Source of the DNA: Eubacterium ruminantium
GTDB taxonomy: Bacteria; Bacillota; Clostridia; Lachnospirales; Lachnospiraceae
Assembly: GCF_900167085.1 (NCBI RefSeq)
Contig: NZ_FUXA01000003.1
Coordinates: forward strand, 1-64,000
Direction of reading: 5' to 3'
Length of the DNA stretch: 64,000 bases
Position 1 is the first letter of the stretch, and each line of letters opens with the position of its first letter. A program made the translations under genes and the position numbers. Under the pieces are notes generated by a model, which did no database searches, was not told the DNA's origin, and saw only the letters and a list, made by a program, of their open reading frames with translations. Shown here in pieces: positions 16,661-24,737 of this stretch.

Positions 16661-16822
16661 CGATGAACCCACGTTCTCGCCTCCCGGCTCGGTCGGTGCT
16701 AAACGGTGCCCACCGGGCACCAGCGGTCTCGCCTCCCGGCTCGGTCGGTGCTAAACGGTGCCCACCGGGCACCAGCACCCTCCGCGCCCGAACAGCGCTC
16801 TACCAAGCTGAGCCACGCACCG
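16661..16822 (-). pseudogene. tRNA-Pro remnant (5' half) with two 52-bp insertions
   Basis: The 5' acceptor strand, D arm and part of an altered anticodon arm (16777-16822) match the intact tRNA-Pro. Two tandem 52-bp repeats (16673-16776) follow, then a short T-arm fragment (16661-16672). The 3' acceptor strand is missing, so it cannot fold into a tRNA. The insertion point relative to the tRNA is the same as in the other remnant. Confidence 0.85.
16673..16776. repeat. 52-bp GC-rich repeat, tandem copies B and C
   Basis: Two head-to-tail copies (16673-16724 and 16725-16776) that differ at one base near the start of the first. Both carry the 7-bp hairpin described for copy A. The tandem arrangement without any gap suggests slippage or insertion of a unit into itself. 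Confidence 0.9.
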
Positions 16823-16837
16823 TTATTATCTTTATGT

Positions 16838-16866
16838 AGTATGGTTCAAATACAAGATATTGTCAA
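16838..16866 (-). promoter_or_regulatory. promoter of the tRNA-Pro array
   Basis: TTGACA (16861-16866) with a 17-bp spacer to CATACT (16838-16843), about 15 bp upstream of the first, broken tRNA copy. It probably once drove the whole array. The intact tRNA may now depend on read-through or on a weaker promoter in 16623-16660. Confidence 0.55.
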
Positions 16867-17015
16867 GGAGAAAATAAATTTCCCATTTTTTTGTGTTAAT
16901 TTTGCAAAAAAATGAGCATTATACACTAAAAACATCTATTTTTTTTTATAACTAGAATTCTTTACAGTTCACACAGGTTATTGTATTATTAGTGAATAAG
17001 GATGTGTTCAAAAAG

Positions 17016-18344
17016 ATGAGAATTAATTTAAATGAAATTTTATATGCTGTTTCTTTTGCGTTTGATGCAACAGAGGCGGAATATTATGAAAGAATACGTA
17101 ACAACGGTATCAGCACTATCGGAGAAACAAGTATTCTTCGTGCTGACAATGTTAGATTCAGTTATAAGGATCATAGGAACGTTGTTGTTACCGTTGGTCA
17201 TAGTAAGCGTATTGCTGCATTATCTATTTTGATAGGCAAGGAAATGGGGCTTGATGATAAGAAACTCATTGACCTTGCTGCTTTTGCTGTTCTTCATGAT
17301 AACGCCCTGACTGAAGTTATTCAGGAAGAGAATCAGTATAAGATATATAATAATGGCATCGGTTACAGCGATGAAGATTACAACATCCGCTGTTCAACTA
17401 TCGGTGAGAAGAACACTTCTCTTCTTCCATTCAGAACCAATAACAGAGATGTCATTTTATTCCATAATGAAAATGCAGACGGTTCAGGTCCATTTGGAAG
17501 ACATTATGAGAATACGCCTATTAAGGCTCAGATTATTCATCTTGCAAATAATGTTGATACACATTGCGACTTAACTACTATTTCCAAGGAAAATCATCAG
17601 GAAATCTGTGATTATGTAAGAGCTAATTCAGGAATGCTCTTCTCTGTTGATGTTTCAGCTGCATTTTTGAAGATATTTAAACCAAAGGTTTTAGGTCTTC
17701 TTTCATTTGCAAATATCAACTCTTTCCTTAGAAGTTCAATCAAACGTCATGATGACGAATATTCATACAGTGAAGTTGATAACCTTGCCACACTTCTTGC
17801 TCGTATAGTTGATTTCAAATCTCACTATACATGCCGTCATTCAATCGGTGTTGCACAGAAAGCAAAGGTAATGGCTGAATATTACAACTTCCCTGATGAC
17901 AAGGTCTCAAAGTACTATCTTGCAGGTGCTCTTCACGATATCGGAAAGCTCATGGTTTCTATCGATATCCTTGATAAGCCTGACAGACTGAGCGACCAGG
18001 AATTTGAAAAAATGAAGAGCCACGCTTATTATACATACAGCATTCTTAAAGATATCAAAGGAATGAAAGATATAGCTGTTTGGGCATCTCATCACCATGA
18101 GAAGCTGAACGGAACAGGTTATCCTTTCCACCTCACCGGCGATGTACTCTCACACGAAGAAAGACTTATGACATGCTGCGATATTTATCAAGCTCTCGCT
18201 GAGGAACGTATCTACAAAGAAGCTTATCCTCATGATAAGATTATCGCAATCATGAATTCTTGTGCGGAAAAGAATGAAATCGATGCAAATATCGTAAGAG
18301 ACATTGATAAAGTCTTTAGAGATTATGACTTTTCAAAGTTTTAA
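17016..18344 (+). CDS. tandem HD-GYP domain protein (putative c-di-GMP phosphodiesterase)
   Basis: A soluble protein of about 442 residues with two HD-type halves. The C-terminal half has the full signature: ALHDIGK near residue 308 and HHEKLNGTGYP near 363, as in HD-GYP enzymes that hydrolyse cyclic di-GMP. The N-terminal half has VLHDNA near 88 and a decayed GYP-like ENADGSGPFG near 150, so it is probably a degenerate duplicate. I prefer the ATG at 17016 because the family usually begins with an MRINLNEIL-like segment; a GTG at 16992 in frame has no ribosome-binding site. With two GGDEF genes in the window it supports active c-di-GMP turnover. Confidence 0.85.
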   Translation: MRINLNEILYAVSFAFDATEAEYYERIRNNGISTIGETSILRADNVRFSYKDHRNVVVTVGHSKRIAALSILIGKEMGLDDKKLIDLAAFAVLHDNALTEVIQEENQYKIYNNGIGYSDEDYNIRCSTIGEKNTSLLPFRTNNRDVILFHNENADGSGPFGRHYENTPIKAQIIHLANNVDTHCDLTTISKENHQEICDYVRANSGMLFSVDVSAAFLKIFKPKVLGLLSFANINSFLRSSIKRHDDEYSYSEVDNLATLLARIVDFKSHYTCRHSIGVAQKAKVMAEYYNFPDDKVSKYYLAGALHDIGKLMVSIDILDKPDRLSDQEFEKMKSHAYYTYSILKDIKGMKDIAVWASHHHEKLNGTGYPFHLTGDVLSHEERLMTCCDIYQALAEERIYKEAYPHDKIIAIMNSCAEKNEIDANIVRDIDKVFRDYDFSKF

Positions 18345-18353
18345 ATTATAGCA

Positions 18354-18398
18354 AACTAAAAGAAGCAACCTTGTGACGAGCGGTTGCTTCTTTTAGTT
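18354..18398. terminator. bidirectional terminator
   Basis: A perfect 17-bp stem (18354-18370 with 18382-18398, 11-nt loop) with A and T flanks. It lies between the converging HD-GYP and symporter genes and can serve both. Confidence 0.92.
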
Positions 18399-18442
18399 TT
18401 TGTATCTTCTCTATTGTGACCGATAGCTATATCATAATAATA

Positions 18443-19837
18443 TCAATGATTTTCATTAATATCCTGCTGCTTCCATCTCACTGATAAAAGTGCTACAGCA
18501 AGCGAAACAAACATTCCTATCAATGCAAAATTATTTGCAAGGAAATCCGGAAGATTCAGGCCGGAAACAACCTTCGGGAAGTAAGAACCTATGAATCCGA
18601 ATGCTCCTCCGCATATTACTGCCGCAACCCAGATTCCAACATGGATCATTTTCTTTTTATAGCAAAGTATAGCTATAAGAAGTGGGAAGATAACGCCAGG
18701 AGTATATACAGAATAAGCATTGCTTAAAAATGTTATGATGTCTCCATTTCCCATAAGTGCAAAGGCGAGGGCAAGACCACCCATAAAGATTATCACTATT
18801 CTTATAAGCTTTACACTGTCTTTTCTAAATATATCTTTTACAAGTATCGATGATGCATTTATAACGCATGTATCTATGGATGAAAGGATTGCCGAAACAA
18901 GACCAAGCGAAAGTACAACGCCAACTACTGAAGGAATCTTAGACTGGATAATGTACATAAGTGCATTCATGTTATTTAACTCTTCAGGCGAGATATTACA
19001 TTTAATCCACATACCTATTAACACGATTATAAGTGAATATCCAACGAGCACACATCCACCAAGCAGTGCCGAACGTTTTGCAGTTTTACTGTCCTTCGAT
19101 AAAAGGTTTCTGGACATAATATCAGGACCAAGGAAATATACACCGCCTATTATAAAAAATTGAGTGACCAAATTGATTGGTTTATAGCTATTATTTAACA
19201 ACTCAACTTTATCGAATATCATTCCGGTATTTCCATCTGCAAAGAAATAAAGATAAATGAAACATGTGATTACGCCGAGCACTATTATGAAGAACTGGAT
19301 CACATCTGTTTTAACAACTGACATCTGTCCGCCGATTGTTGTATAAAGAATTACAGCAACAGAAACTATTATAAATACAGTCTTACTGCTCTTTCCTGTA
19401 ATAAATGAAATTACACCATTCATTGCAACAAGCTGGCCTGCGATAACTCCGATCCATGAAACGACAATGATAAGTGCTATTATGATTTCTGCCGGTCTGC
19501 CGAGCATAATTCCTGCTGCGTGAGGCAGAGTGTCTGCATTTAAACTTCTGAATTTTTTTGAAATAAATACTGATTGAAGAAATAATCCTATTGCTCCGAA
19601 AAGCAGCCACCATATACCCGGAAATCCAATATTGTAAACAGTAGTTGTAATTCCCATGGTTGTTGAAGCGCCGATGATCGTCGCAAGAAGTGATAGTATT
19701 ACCACAAATGAAGTCTGCTTCTTTCCTGCTACAGCAAAGTTTGAAAAGTCTTTTGTTTTTTTGATATCTATAATCCCAATAACGATCAGTACAACAAGGT
19801 AGACAATAAGTGCGATCGTCAAAAATATTTTATCCAT
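18443..19837 (-). CDS. sodium:solute symporter (SSS family)
   Basis: A 464-residue inner-membrane transporter with about 13 hydrophobic spans in the LeuT-like SSS arrangement. Family features include the early FAVAGKK segment, the SLLATIIGASTTMG region near 50-65 that helps form the sodium site, and the LSSIDTCVINASS segment near 330 (the SSS signature region). Substrates in the family range over sugars, proline, pantothenate and nucleosides and cannot be told here. The start at 19837 follows AAAGGAGGA; the longer frame to 19894 has no such site. It stands alone on the chromosome. Confidence 0.88.
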   Translation of the reverse strand: MDKIFLTIALIVYLVVLIVIGIIDIKKTKDFSNFAVAGKKQTSFVVILSLLATIIGASTTMGITTTVYNIGFPGIWWLLFGAIGLFLQSVFISKKFRSLNADTLPHAAGIMLGRPAEIIIALIIVVSWIGVIAGQLVAMNGVISFITGKSSKTVFIIVSVAVILYTTIGGQMSVVKTDVIQFFIIVLGVITCFIYLYFFADGNTGMIFDKVELLNNSYKPINLVTQFFIIGGVYFLGPDIMSRNLLSKDSKTAKRSALLGGCVLVGYSLIIVLIGMWIKCNISPEELNNMNALMYIIQSKIPSVVGVVLSLGLVSAILSSIDTCVINASSILVKDIFRKDSVKLIRIVIIFMGGLALAFALMGNGDIITFLSNAYSVYTPGVIFPLLIAILCYKKKMIHVGIWVAAVICGGAFGFIGSYFPKVVSGLNLPDFLANNFALIGMFVSLAVALLSVRWKQQDINENH

Positions 19838-19929
19838 TATAGATATTCCTCCTTTGATATATTTATTATATGACGCAGGTGTCATAGGTACCATTTGGCA
19901 TCAAGCGGCATACATTTGGTAAAACAAAA

Positions 19930-19978
19930 GCAGCATATTAGGCAATGAAAGTAATCTCTACTTCTCCCAATATGCTGC
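19930..19978 (-). terminator. terminator of the rpmE-DUF1385-prmC-prfA string
   Basis: GCAGCATATT pairs perfectly with AATATGCTGC over a loop of about 29 nt, followed on the minus strand by TTTTGTTTT. It lies downstream of prfA. The long loop is unusual for a simple terminator. Confidence 0.65.
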
Positions 19979-20057
19979 CCGAAGACTATATTATAATACA
20001 GCCCCGCTATTGTCAACCTTATTTTACCTACAAGGTGACAATCCGTATAATTCACTT

Positions 20058-20100
20058 TTATAGTTCTTTTATAGTTCTCTTATAGTTCTCTTATAGTTCT
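20058..20100. repeat. 11-bp tandem repeat before the prfA stop
   Basis: Four consecutive copies of TTATAGTTCT with one separating base each, in the 3' flank of prfA. Simple slippage is the likely origin. There is no sign of function. Confidence 0.75.
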
Positions 20101-20116
20101 TATATGTTAATTCTTC

Positions 20117-21193
20117 TTACTGCTTTTCTTCAACATTTGCAAGCTTTGCTGCCTGATCTGCTGCTGTAAGACTATCAATAATTTCCTGAATGTCACCATT
20201 CATGATCTCTTCAAGTCTGTATAGTGTAAGCTTGATTCTATGATCTGTTACACGGCTCTGTGGGAAGTTGTATGTTCTGATCTTCTCAGAACGATCTCCT
20301 GTACCAATCTGGCTTCTTCTTGCTTCTGCTTCTGCATCATGTGCCTTCTGCTGCTCGATATCATAAAGTTTTGTACGAAGAAGTGCAAATGCTTTAGCAC
20401 GGTTCTGAATCTGAGATTTCTCTGTCTGGCTGTAAATAACGATTCCAGTAGGAATATGTGTAAGACGAACAGCCGAGTCAGTTGTATTGACACACTGACC
20501 ACCATTTCCTGAAGCACGCATAACATCGATACGAATATCTTTCTCATCGATTACAACGTCAACTTCTTCAGCCTCAGGCATGATAGCAACTGTAGCTGTT
20601 GATGTATGAATACGTCCGCCTGATTCAGTCTCAGGTACACGCTGTACACGGTGAACACCGCTTTCATATTTAAGCTTTGAATATGCGCCTTTACCGATAA
20701 TATTGAAAATGATTTCCTTAAGACCACCGATACCACTTTCATTACTGTCGATAACTTCTATCTTCCATCTGTTACTTTCTGCATAATGCTGATACATTCT
20801 GAAAAGCTCTGCAGCAAAGAGCGCAGCCTCGTCTCCACCTGCACCTGCTCTGATTTCAACAACAACGTTCTTGTCATCGTTAGGATCCTTAGGAAGGAGA
20901 AGTATTTTAAGTTCCTGCTCACATGCTTCAACACGCTTCTTTGCATCTGCAAGCTCTTCCTTAGCCATTTCCTTCATTTCTTCATCAGACTCAAGGTCAA
21001 TTATCTCAAGACTGTCAGCAACATCCTGCTTTGCCTGCTTATATTCATTATATTTCTCAACGATAGGAGCGATATCACTCTGCTCCTTCATAAGCTTTCT
21101 ATATCTTGCCTGATCATTTACAACTGAAGGATCAGAAAGCTCCTTTAATATCTCATTTAACTTTTCTACAAGATCATCTAATTTATCAAACAT
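20117..21193 (-). CDS. prfA: peptide chain release factor 1
   Basis: Recognises UAA and UAG and releases the finished peptide. The 358-residue length is normal. The catalytic GGQ lies in GNGGQCVN near residue 229, and the stop-codon-reading tripeptide position reads PET in [11 protein letters not shown] near 186 rather than the PAT or PVT of well-studied RF1. The [11 protein letters not shown] segment near 117 is conserved. It is followed in the reading direction by a long-loop terminator, and the gene for its methyltransferase PrmC lies immediately upstream. The start follows AGGGAG. Confidence 0.96.
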   Translation of the reverse strand: MFDKLDDLVEKLNEILKELSDPSVVNDQARYRKLMKEQSDIAPIVEKYNEYKQAKQDVADSLEIIDLESDEEMKEMAKEELADAKKRVEACEQELKILLLPKDPNDDKNVVVEIRAGAGGDEAALFAAELFRMYQHYAESNRWKIEVIDSNESGIGGLKEIIFNIIGKGAYSKLKYESGVHRVQRVPETESGGRIHTSTATVAIMPEAEEVDVVIDEKDIRIDVMRASGNGGQCVNTTDSAVRLTHIPTGIVIYSQTEKSQIQNRAKAFALLRTKLYDIEQQKAHDAEAEARRSQIGTGDRSEKIRTYNFPQSRVTDHRIKLTLYRLEEIMNGDIQEIIDSLTAADQAAKLANVEEKQ

Positions 21194-21253
21194 GTTATTC
21201 TCCCTTTATCTAAATCTAATATTTTAACACACATTCTGTAAGTTTAAGCCCGG

Positions 21254-22123
21254 CTAACTTTCCGCAAGTCGTCCATAGACCACTCTGTCAAGCCCTGCCA
21301 AGTCTTTATATAATCTTATGTCTGTAAAATGATTATCTACAAGAAGTTTCCTCGTGTCTTCATATTGATCAAATCCAATCTCCAAATATATACTTCCACC
21401 CGGATTAAGATGATCCGGTGCATTTTCTATAATCTTTCTGTAAAACTTAAGTCCGTCCTCATCTCCGTCCAAAGCAAGCATCGGTTCATAATCCTTTACT
21501 TCTTCCATAAGCGTCGGAATAACATCCCTTCTGATATAAGGCGGATTGCTTAAAATAATATCAAATTTCAGAGAATTATCAAGTGCAGAATATAAATCCG
21601 ACTGAATTATCGTTGCGTCAGCTCCAAGTTTACTTTTATTTTTCTCGGCAATCTTCAGTGCTTTCTCTGAAATATCAACAAGATAAACCTCGTCATTACA
21701 TCCTTCGGCTTTTCTCTCCAGCTGAAAACTTAGGCCTATGCATCCCGAACCTGTGCACATATCAAGAACCTTTACAGGATTTTTTCCATAATGCTCTGAT
21801 ACGTATTTAAGTGCTTCTTCAACGAGTATTTCCGTATCCTGTCTAGGTATTAAAACTCCTTCGTCCACAAAGAAATCAAAATGCATAAATCCCGCTGAGT
21901 GTGTTATATACTGAAGCGGATAATGCGTACTTCTTTGGGCAATATACTGAAGATACATTTTCTCTTTTTCAGGAGCCGCCTCATCGAAGGTCCTTAGAAA
22001 AAGGTCTGTCTCGTTTAGTTCAAATACATATTTAAGAAGTTCTTTACTGTCAAATACAGCATTGTCGATATTATTTTCCCGAAGGATCTTCGCCCCTTCT
22101 ATCTGCAATTCTTTTATCTTCAT
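21254..22123 (-). CDS. prmC: release factor glutamine methyltransferase PrmC
   Basis: Methylates the Gln of the GGQ motif in release factors using S-adenosylmethionine. The 289-residue protein has the N-terminal helical domain, the SAM-binding motif DMCTGSGCIGLS near residue 122, and the substrate-binding NPPY near 193. I prefer the ATG at 22123 (GAGAAG five bases upstream) over an in-frame GTG at 22129. Its position directly before prfA is the standard arrangement. Confidence 0.95.
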   Translation of the reverse strand: MKIKELQIEGAKILRENNIDNAVFDSKELLKYVFELNETDLFLRTFDEAAPEKEKMYLQYIAQRSTHYPLQYITHSAGFMHFDFFVDEGVLIPRQDTEILVEEALKYVSEHYGKNPVKVLDMCTGSGCIGLSFQLERKAEGCNDEVYLVDISEKALKIAEKNKSKLGADATIIQSDLYSALDNSLKFDIILSNPPYIRRDVIPTLMEEVKDYEPMLALDGDEDGLKFYRKIIENAPDHLNPGGSIYLEIGFDQYEDTRKLLVDNHFTDIRLYKDLAGLDRVVYGRLAES

Positions 22124-22226
22124 ATACACTTCTCAAATGTTTATTTCATTATTCCTTACGAACGGTTTCAAGTATTTATTCGTTATTTAAACGAGTTCTT
22201 TACACAAACTAAATATGGTTCTAATA

Positions 22227-23258
22227 TTATTTCTCAAATGAATTATTGTTGACACAACTGATATACTCGCGCCAATCAATAACTGCTTCAACAGATTTAA
22301 TAGCCACCTCGCACATATCCTTATCAGGTTCTTTTGTTGTAAGCCTTTGAACCCAGAATCCAGGCTGACTAAGCGCCCTGGCAAATGCATTTTCATGGCT
22401 TCCTGCGTATCTTATAACTTCATAAGAAAGTCCTGCTATCACCGGTATCAGAAGAAGTCTTGATAAAATCCTAAGCCAAAGCAGCTTGGTTCTTATAAAC
22501 ATAAATAAAATGATACTGATGAACATTACAATAAAAAGAAAACTTGTTCCACATCTTCTGTGAAATCTTGTATGCTTCAGAACATTTTCCGGTGTAAGCT
22601 CGTCACCTGCTTCGAGACAATTTATGGTCTTATGCTCGGCTCCGTGATACATATACGTCCTTTTAATCTCCTTCATTTTAGAGATTGCCCAGACATATGT
22701 AATAAATATAGCGAGTCTCAGAACACCTTCGCAAAGGTTTACAAGAATGCTGTTATCCGTCACTTTATAAAGAAGACCGGCAACAAATGTAGGAAGAAGC
22801 ATAAATACAGCTATTGCAAATCCAAGTGAAATGATAAGTGTTAAAATAAGTTCGCTTGAAGTTCCCTCTTTTGCTTTATCTTTCTCCAGATCAGCCTTTC
22901 TTTTCTCGACCTTCTTTTCAATTTTTTCAGCCTTTTGTGTCTTTCCTGCTTTCCTTAATTCCTCGGCTTCTTCGAGCTTTTCCTTGGCCCATTTTTCTTC
23001 TTCAATGGCGTCAGTATCATCATATTCTGCTGACTTCATCAAAGTACCCATTCCGATATAAAGCGATTCTATGAAATTAACAACCCCTCTTATGATCGGA
23101 ATTCTGAATAAAACGGACTTACTTCCAAATGATTTATATTCAGTTACAGTTACCGCTATCTCATTATCCGGTTTTCTTACAGATAAGGCATAACTATCAG
23201 GTCCCTTCATCATGACGCCTTCAAGTACAGCCTGTCCGCCTATATGAACCTCTTTCAT
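22227..23258 (-). CDS. DUF1385 membrane protein (YqhQ-like)
   Basis: A 343-residue protein of the DUF1385 family, function unknown. The N-terminus has the family mark GGQAVLEGVMMKGP, and the second half has YHGAEHKTINCLEAG and HTRFHRRCGTSF, with conserved His and Cys residues that could bind metal. Four or so membrane spans follow residue 135. A Lys/Glu-rich coiled stretch (about 85-130) lies before the first of these spans. The order rpmE-DUF1385-prmC-prfA is widespread in Firmicutes. Confidence 0.9.
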   Translation of the reverse strand: MKEVHIGGQAVLEGVMMKGPDSYALSVRKPDNEIAVTVTEYKSFGSKSVLFRIPIIRGVVNFIESLYIGMGTLMKSAEYDDTDAIEEEKWAKEKLEEAEELRKAGKTQKAEKIEKKVEKRKADLEKDKAKEGTSSELILTLIISLGFAIAVFMLLPTFVAGLLYKVTDNSILVNLCEGVLRLAIFITYVWAISKMKEIKRTYMYHGAEHKTINCLEAGDELTPENVLKHTRFHRRCGTSFLFIVMFISIILFMFIRTKLLWLRILSRLLLIPVIAGLSYEVIRYAGSHENAFARALSQPGFWVQRLTTKEPDKDMCEVAIKSVEAVIDWREYISCVNNNSFEK

Positions 23259-23318
23259 AAAAAGTTCCTTTCTGTCTCAACTTCCCCACGTTAACTGTTC
23301 ACTAACTCTTCGTTAACA

Positions 23319-23357
23319 AAAATGCGGCAATCAGGCTTACTGCCGGACTGCCACATT
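23319..23357 (-). terminator. terminator after rpmE
   Basis: An imperfect stem built on ATGTGGCA and TGCCGCAT with an inner GGC/GCC pairing, followed on the minus strand by TTTTTG. It lies 19 bp past the rpmE stop. Some read-through into the DUF1385 gene is possible. Confidence 0.65.
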
Positions 23358-23375
23358 TTTATAAAACAATATATA

Positions 23376-23576
23376 CTACTGAACACCGTACTTCTTATTG
23401 AACTTATCGATACGGCCACGAGCCTTAATGCTCTTCTGCTGTCCTGTGTAGAATGAATGGCACTTTGAGCAGATTTCAACGTGAATTTCTTCCTTTGTTG
23501 ATCCAGTTACAAACTCATTACCACAGTTGCAAACAACCTTTGCCTGATAATAATCCGGATGGATTCCTTCTCTCAT
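23376..23576 (-). CDS. rpmE: 50S ribosomal protein L31
   Basis: A 66-residue zinc-containing L31. The metal site is formed by Cys16 and Cys18 (VCNCG) and by CSKC near residues 36-39. It is the zinc-binding (C+) paralogue rather than the zinc-free RpmE2. An AAAGGAG site precedes the ATG. The 125 bp upstream can fold into short hairpins (for example GCTGGTA with TACAGC near 23649-23675), which may be a regulatory leader. Confidence 0.95.
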   Translation of the reverse strand: MREGIHPDYYQAKVVCNCGNEFVTGSTKEEIHVEICSKCHSFYTGQQKSIKARGRIDKFNKKYGVQ

Positions 23577-24737
23577 TTCTTTTCTCCTTTAATATTAACG
23601 TATATGAGACACTATACCGCCTTAGCCGGTTTCCTAAAATCCGACTATGCTGTACCTCGATCCCATACCAGCAACATTTCAAATGATATCATATAAGTAA
23701 AGCCTTTTCAAGAGTTTTTTCTATTTGATATTTGCAAAAAATAAATGCCACAAACCGATCCTTTTCCGAGGGGGCAGAAAAGAAATCAGGCTTATGACAT
23801 TTACATTAAAAGTATTCAAACACCACCAATTATCGCAGAACCGCATTTTATACACCGTAATCTTAAGCAGCCCAGAATACTGCTAAAGAAACTTTGTATA
23901 TGATCCGGTAAATACTTTAAATGATTATGCTTAAATACCCCCGTAAGGATAAACCTCCGGAGTTTTTAAATGAAATCCGGCCGTGTGCAAGCCCGTTTCA
24001 TTTATATATATCCAGTTATTATATTTCAAAATAGTGATTTAATCTTATCCTTACGATCATAAGGATATAACCAAATAACGTTTGCTGCGGTTTAATCACG
24101 CGTCAACGGTGTTCAACGTCTTATTTTCATAGTATTACATTTTCATTTCTCATAGTAAATTTTTGAATTCACAATATTACAATATCCTGCTTTGGTTTTT
24201 ATAATTTGTGCATTTAAATTTTGTAGTGTAGTTTTTCGTAATAGTTTTTTAGTTTTTTATAGTATTGTTATTGTATTTATATCTATACACTTTGGGCATG
24301 TACACTCGTCAAATTTTCCGTACTGCTTATATGCATGATACATCATTTCATCGCATTATCTTTACAATGCGAAGACTTTATCAATATATATATCCCGTAA
24401 ATATCCTGCTACTCATTTTGAATGAATAAAACTTGGACCGAAAGTACATATCAGGCCTTTATGCATCCCTCCTTTATTTACTTTTAAATAAGACAGTTAT
24501 ATCCTGAGAGTTAGAATGAGAATATACACAACAAGGCTACCTTGACGTATTCGGTCAAGGCAGCCCCTCGTATATCATTATTATCAGCAAACTTGTTTCA
24601 AAACAATACTCTAACCTTCGAAACAATAAAGCCAGTCATTCTATACCCCTATCGGTTATTATATTATCTAACGCCGGATAACACAACCCCAAATTAGGAA
24701 TTGAATATGATTATTGTCAAAATTTCTCGCGCCCAAT
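23577..24737. other. 1.16-kb gene-free gap between rho and rpmE
   Basis: No credible ORF in either strand, and no match by eye to tmRNA, RNase P RNA, SRP RNA or tRNA. It holds three inverted repeats: 23968-24003 (AAATGAAA with TTTCATTT, GC-rich centre), 24046-24067 (perfect TATCCTTA with TAAGGATA) and 24522-24575 (GGCT-CCTTGAC with GTCAAGG-AGCC, outer ATATAC with GTATAT). The rpmE promoter and leader occupy the first part. One of the hairpins may end the rho transcript, though none has a good T run. Confidence 0.6.

Noticed and set aside
16276-16915. Short ORFs with Arg/Gly/Pro-rich translations over the tRNA-Pro locus
   Set aside because: They are read through the tRNA copies and the 52-bp repeat. 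No start sites or homology support them.
23577-24737. RNase P RNA, tmRNA or SRP RNA in the large gap
   Set aside because: None of their conserved core sequences was seen on either strand.
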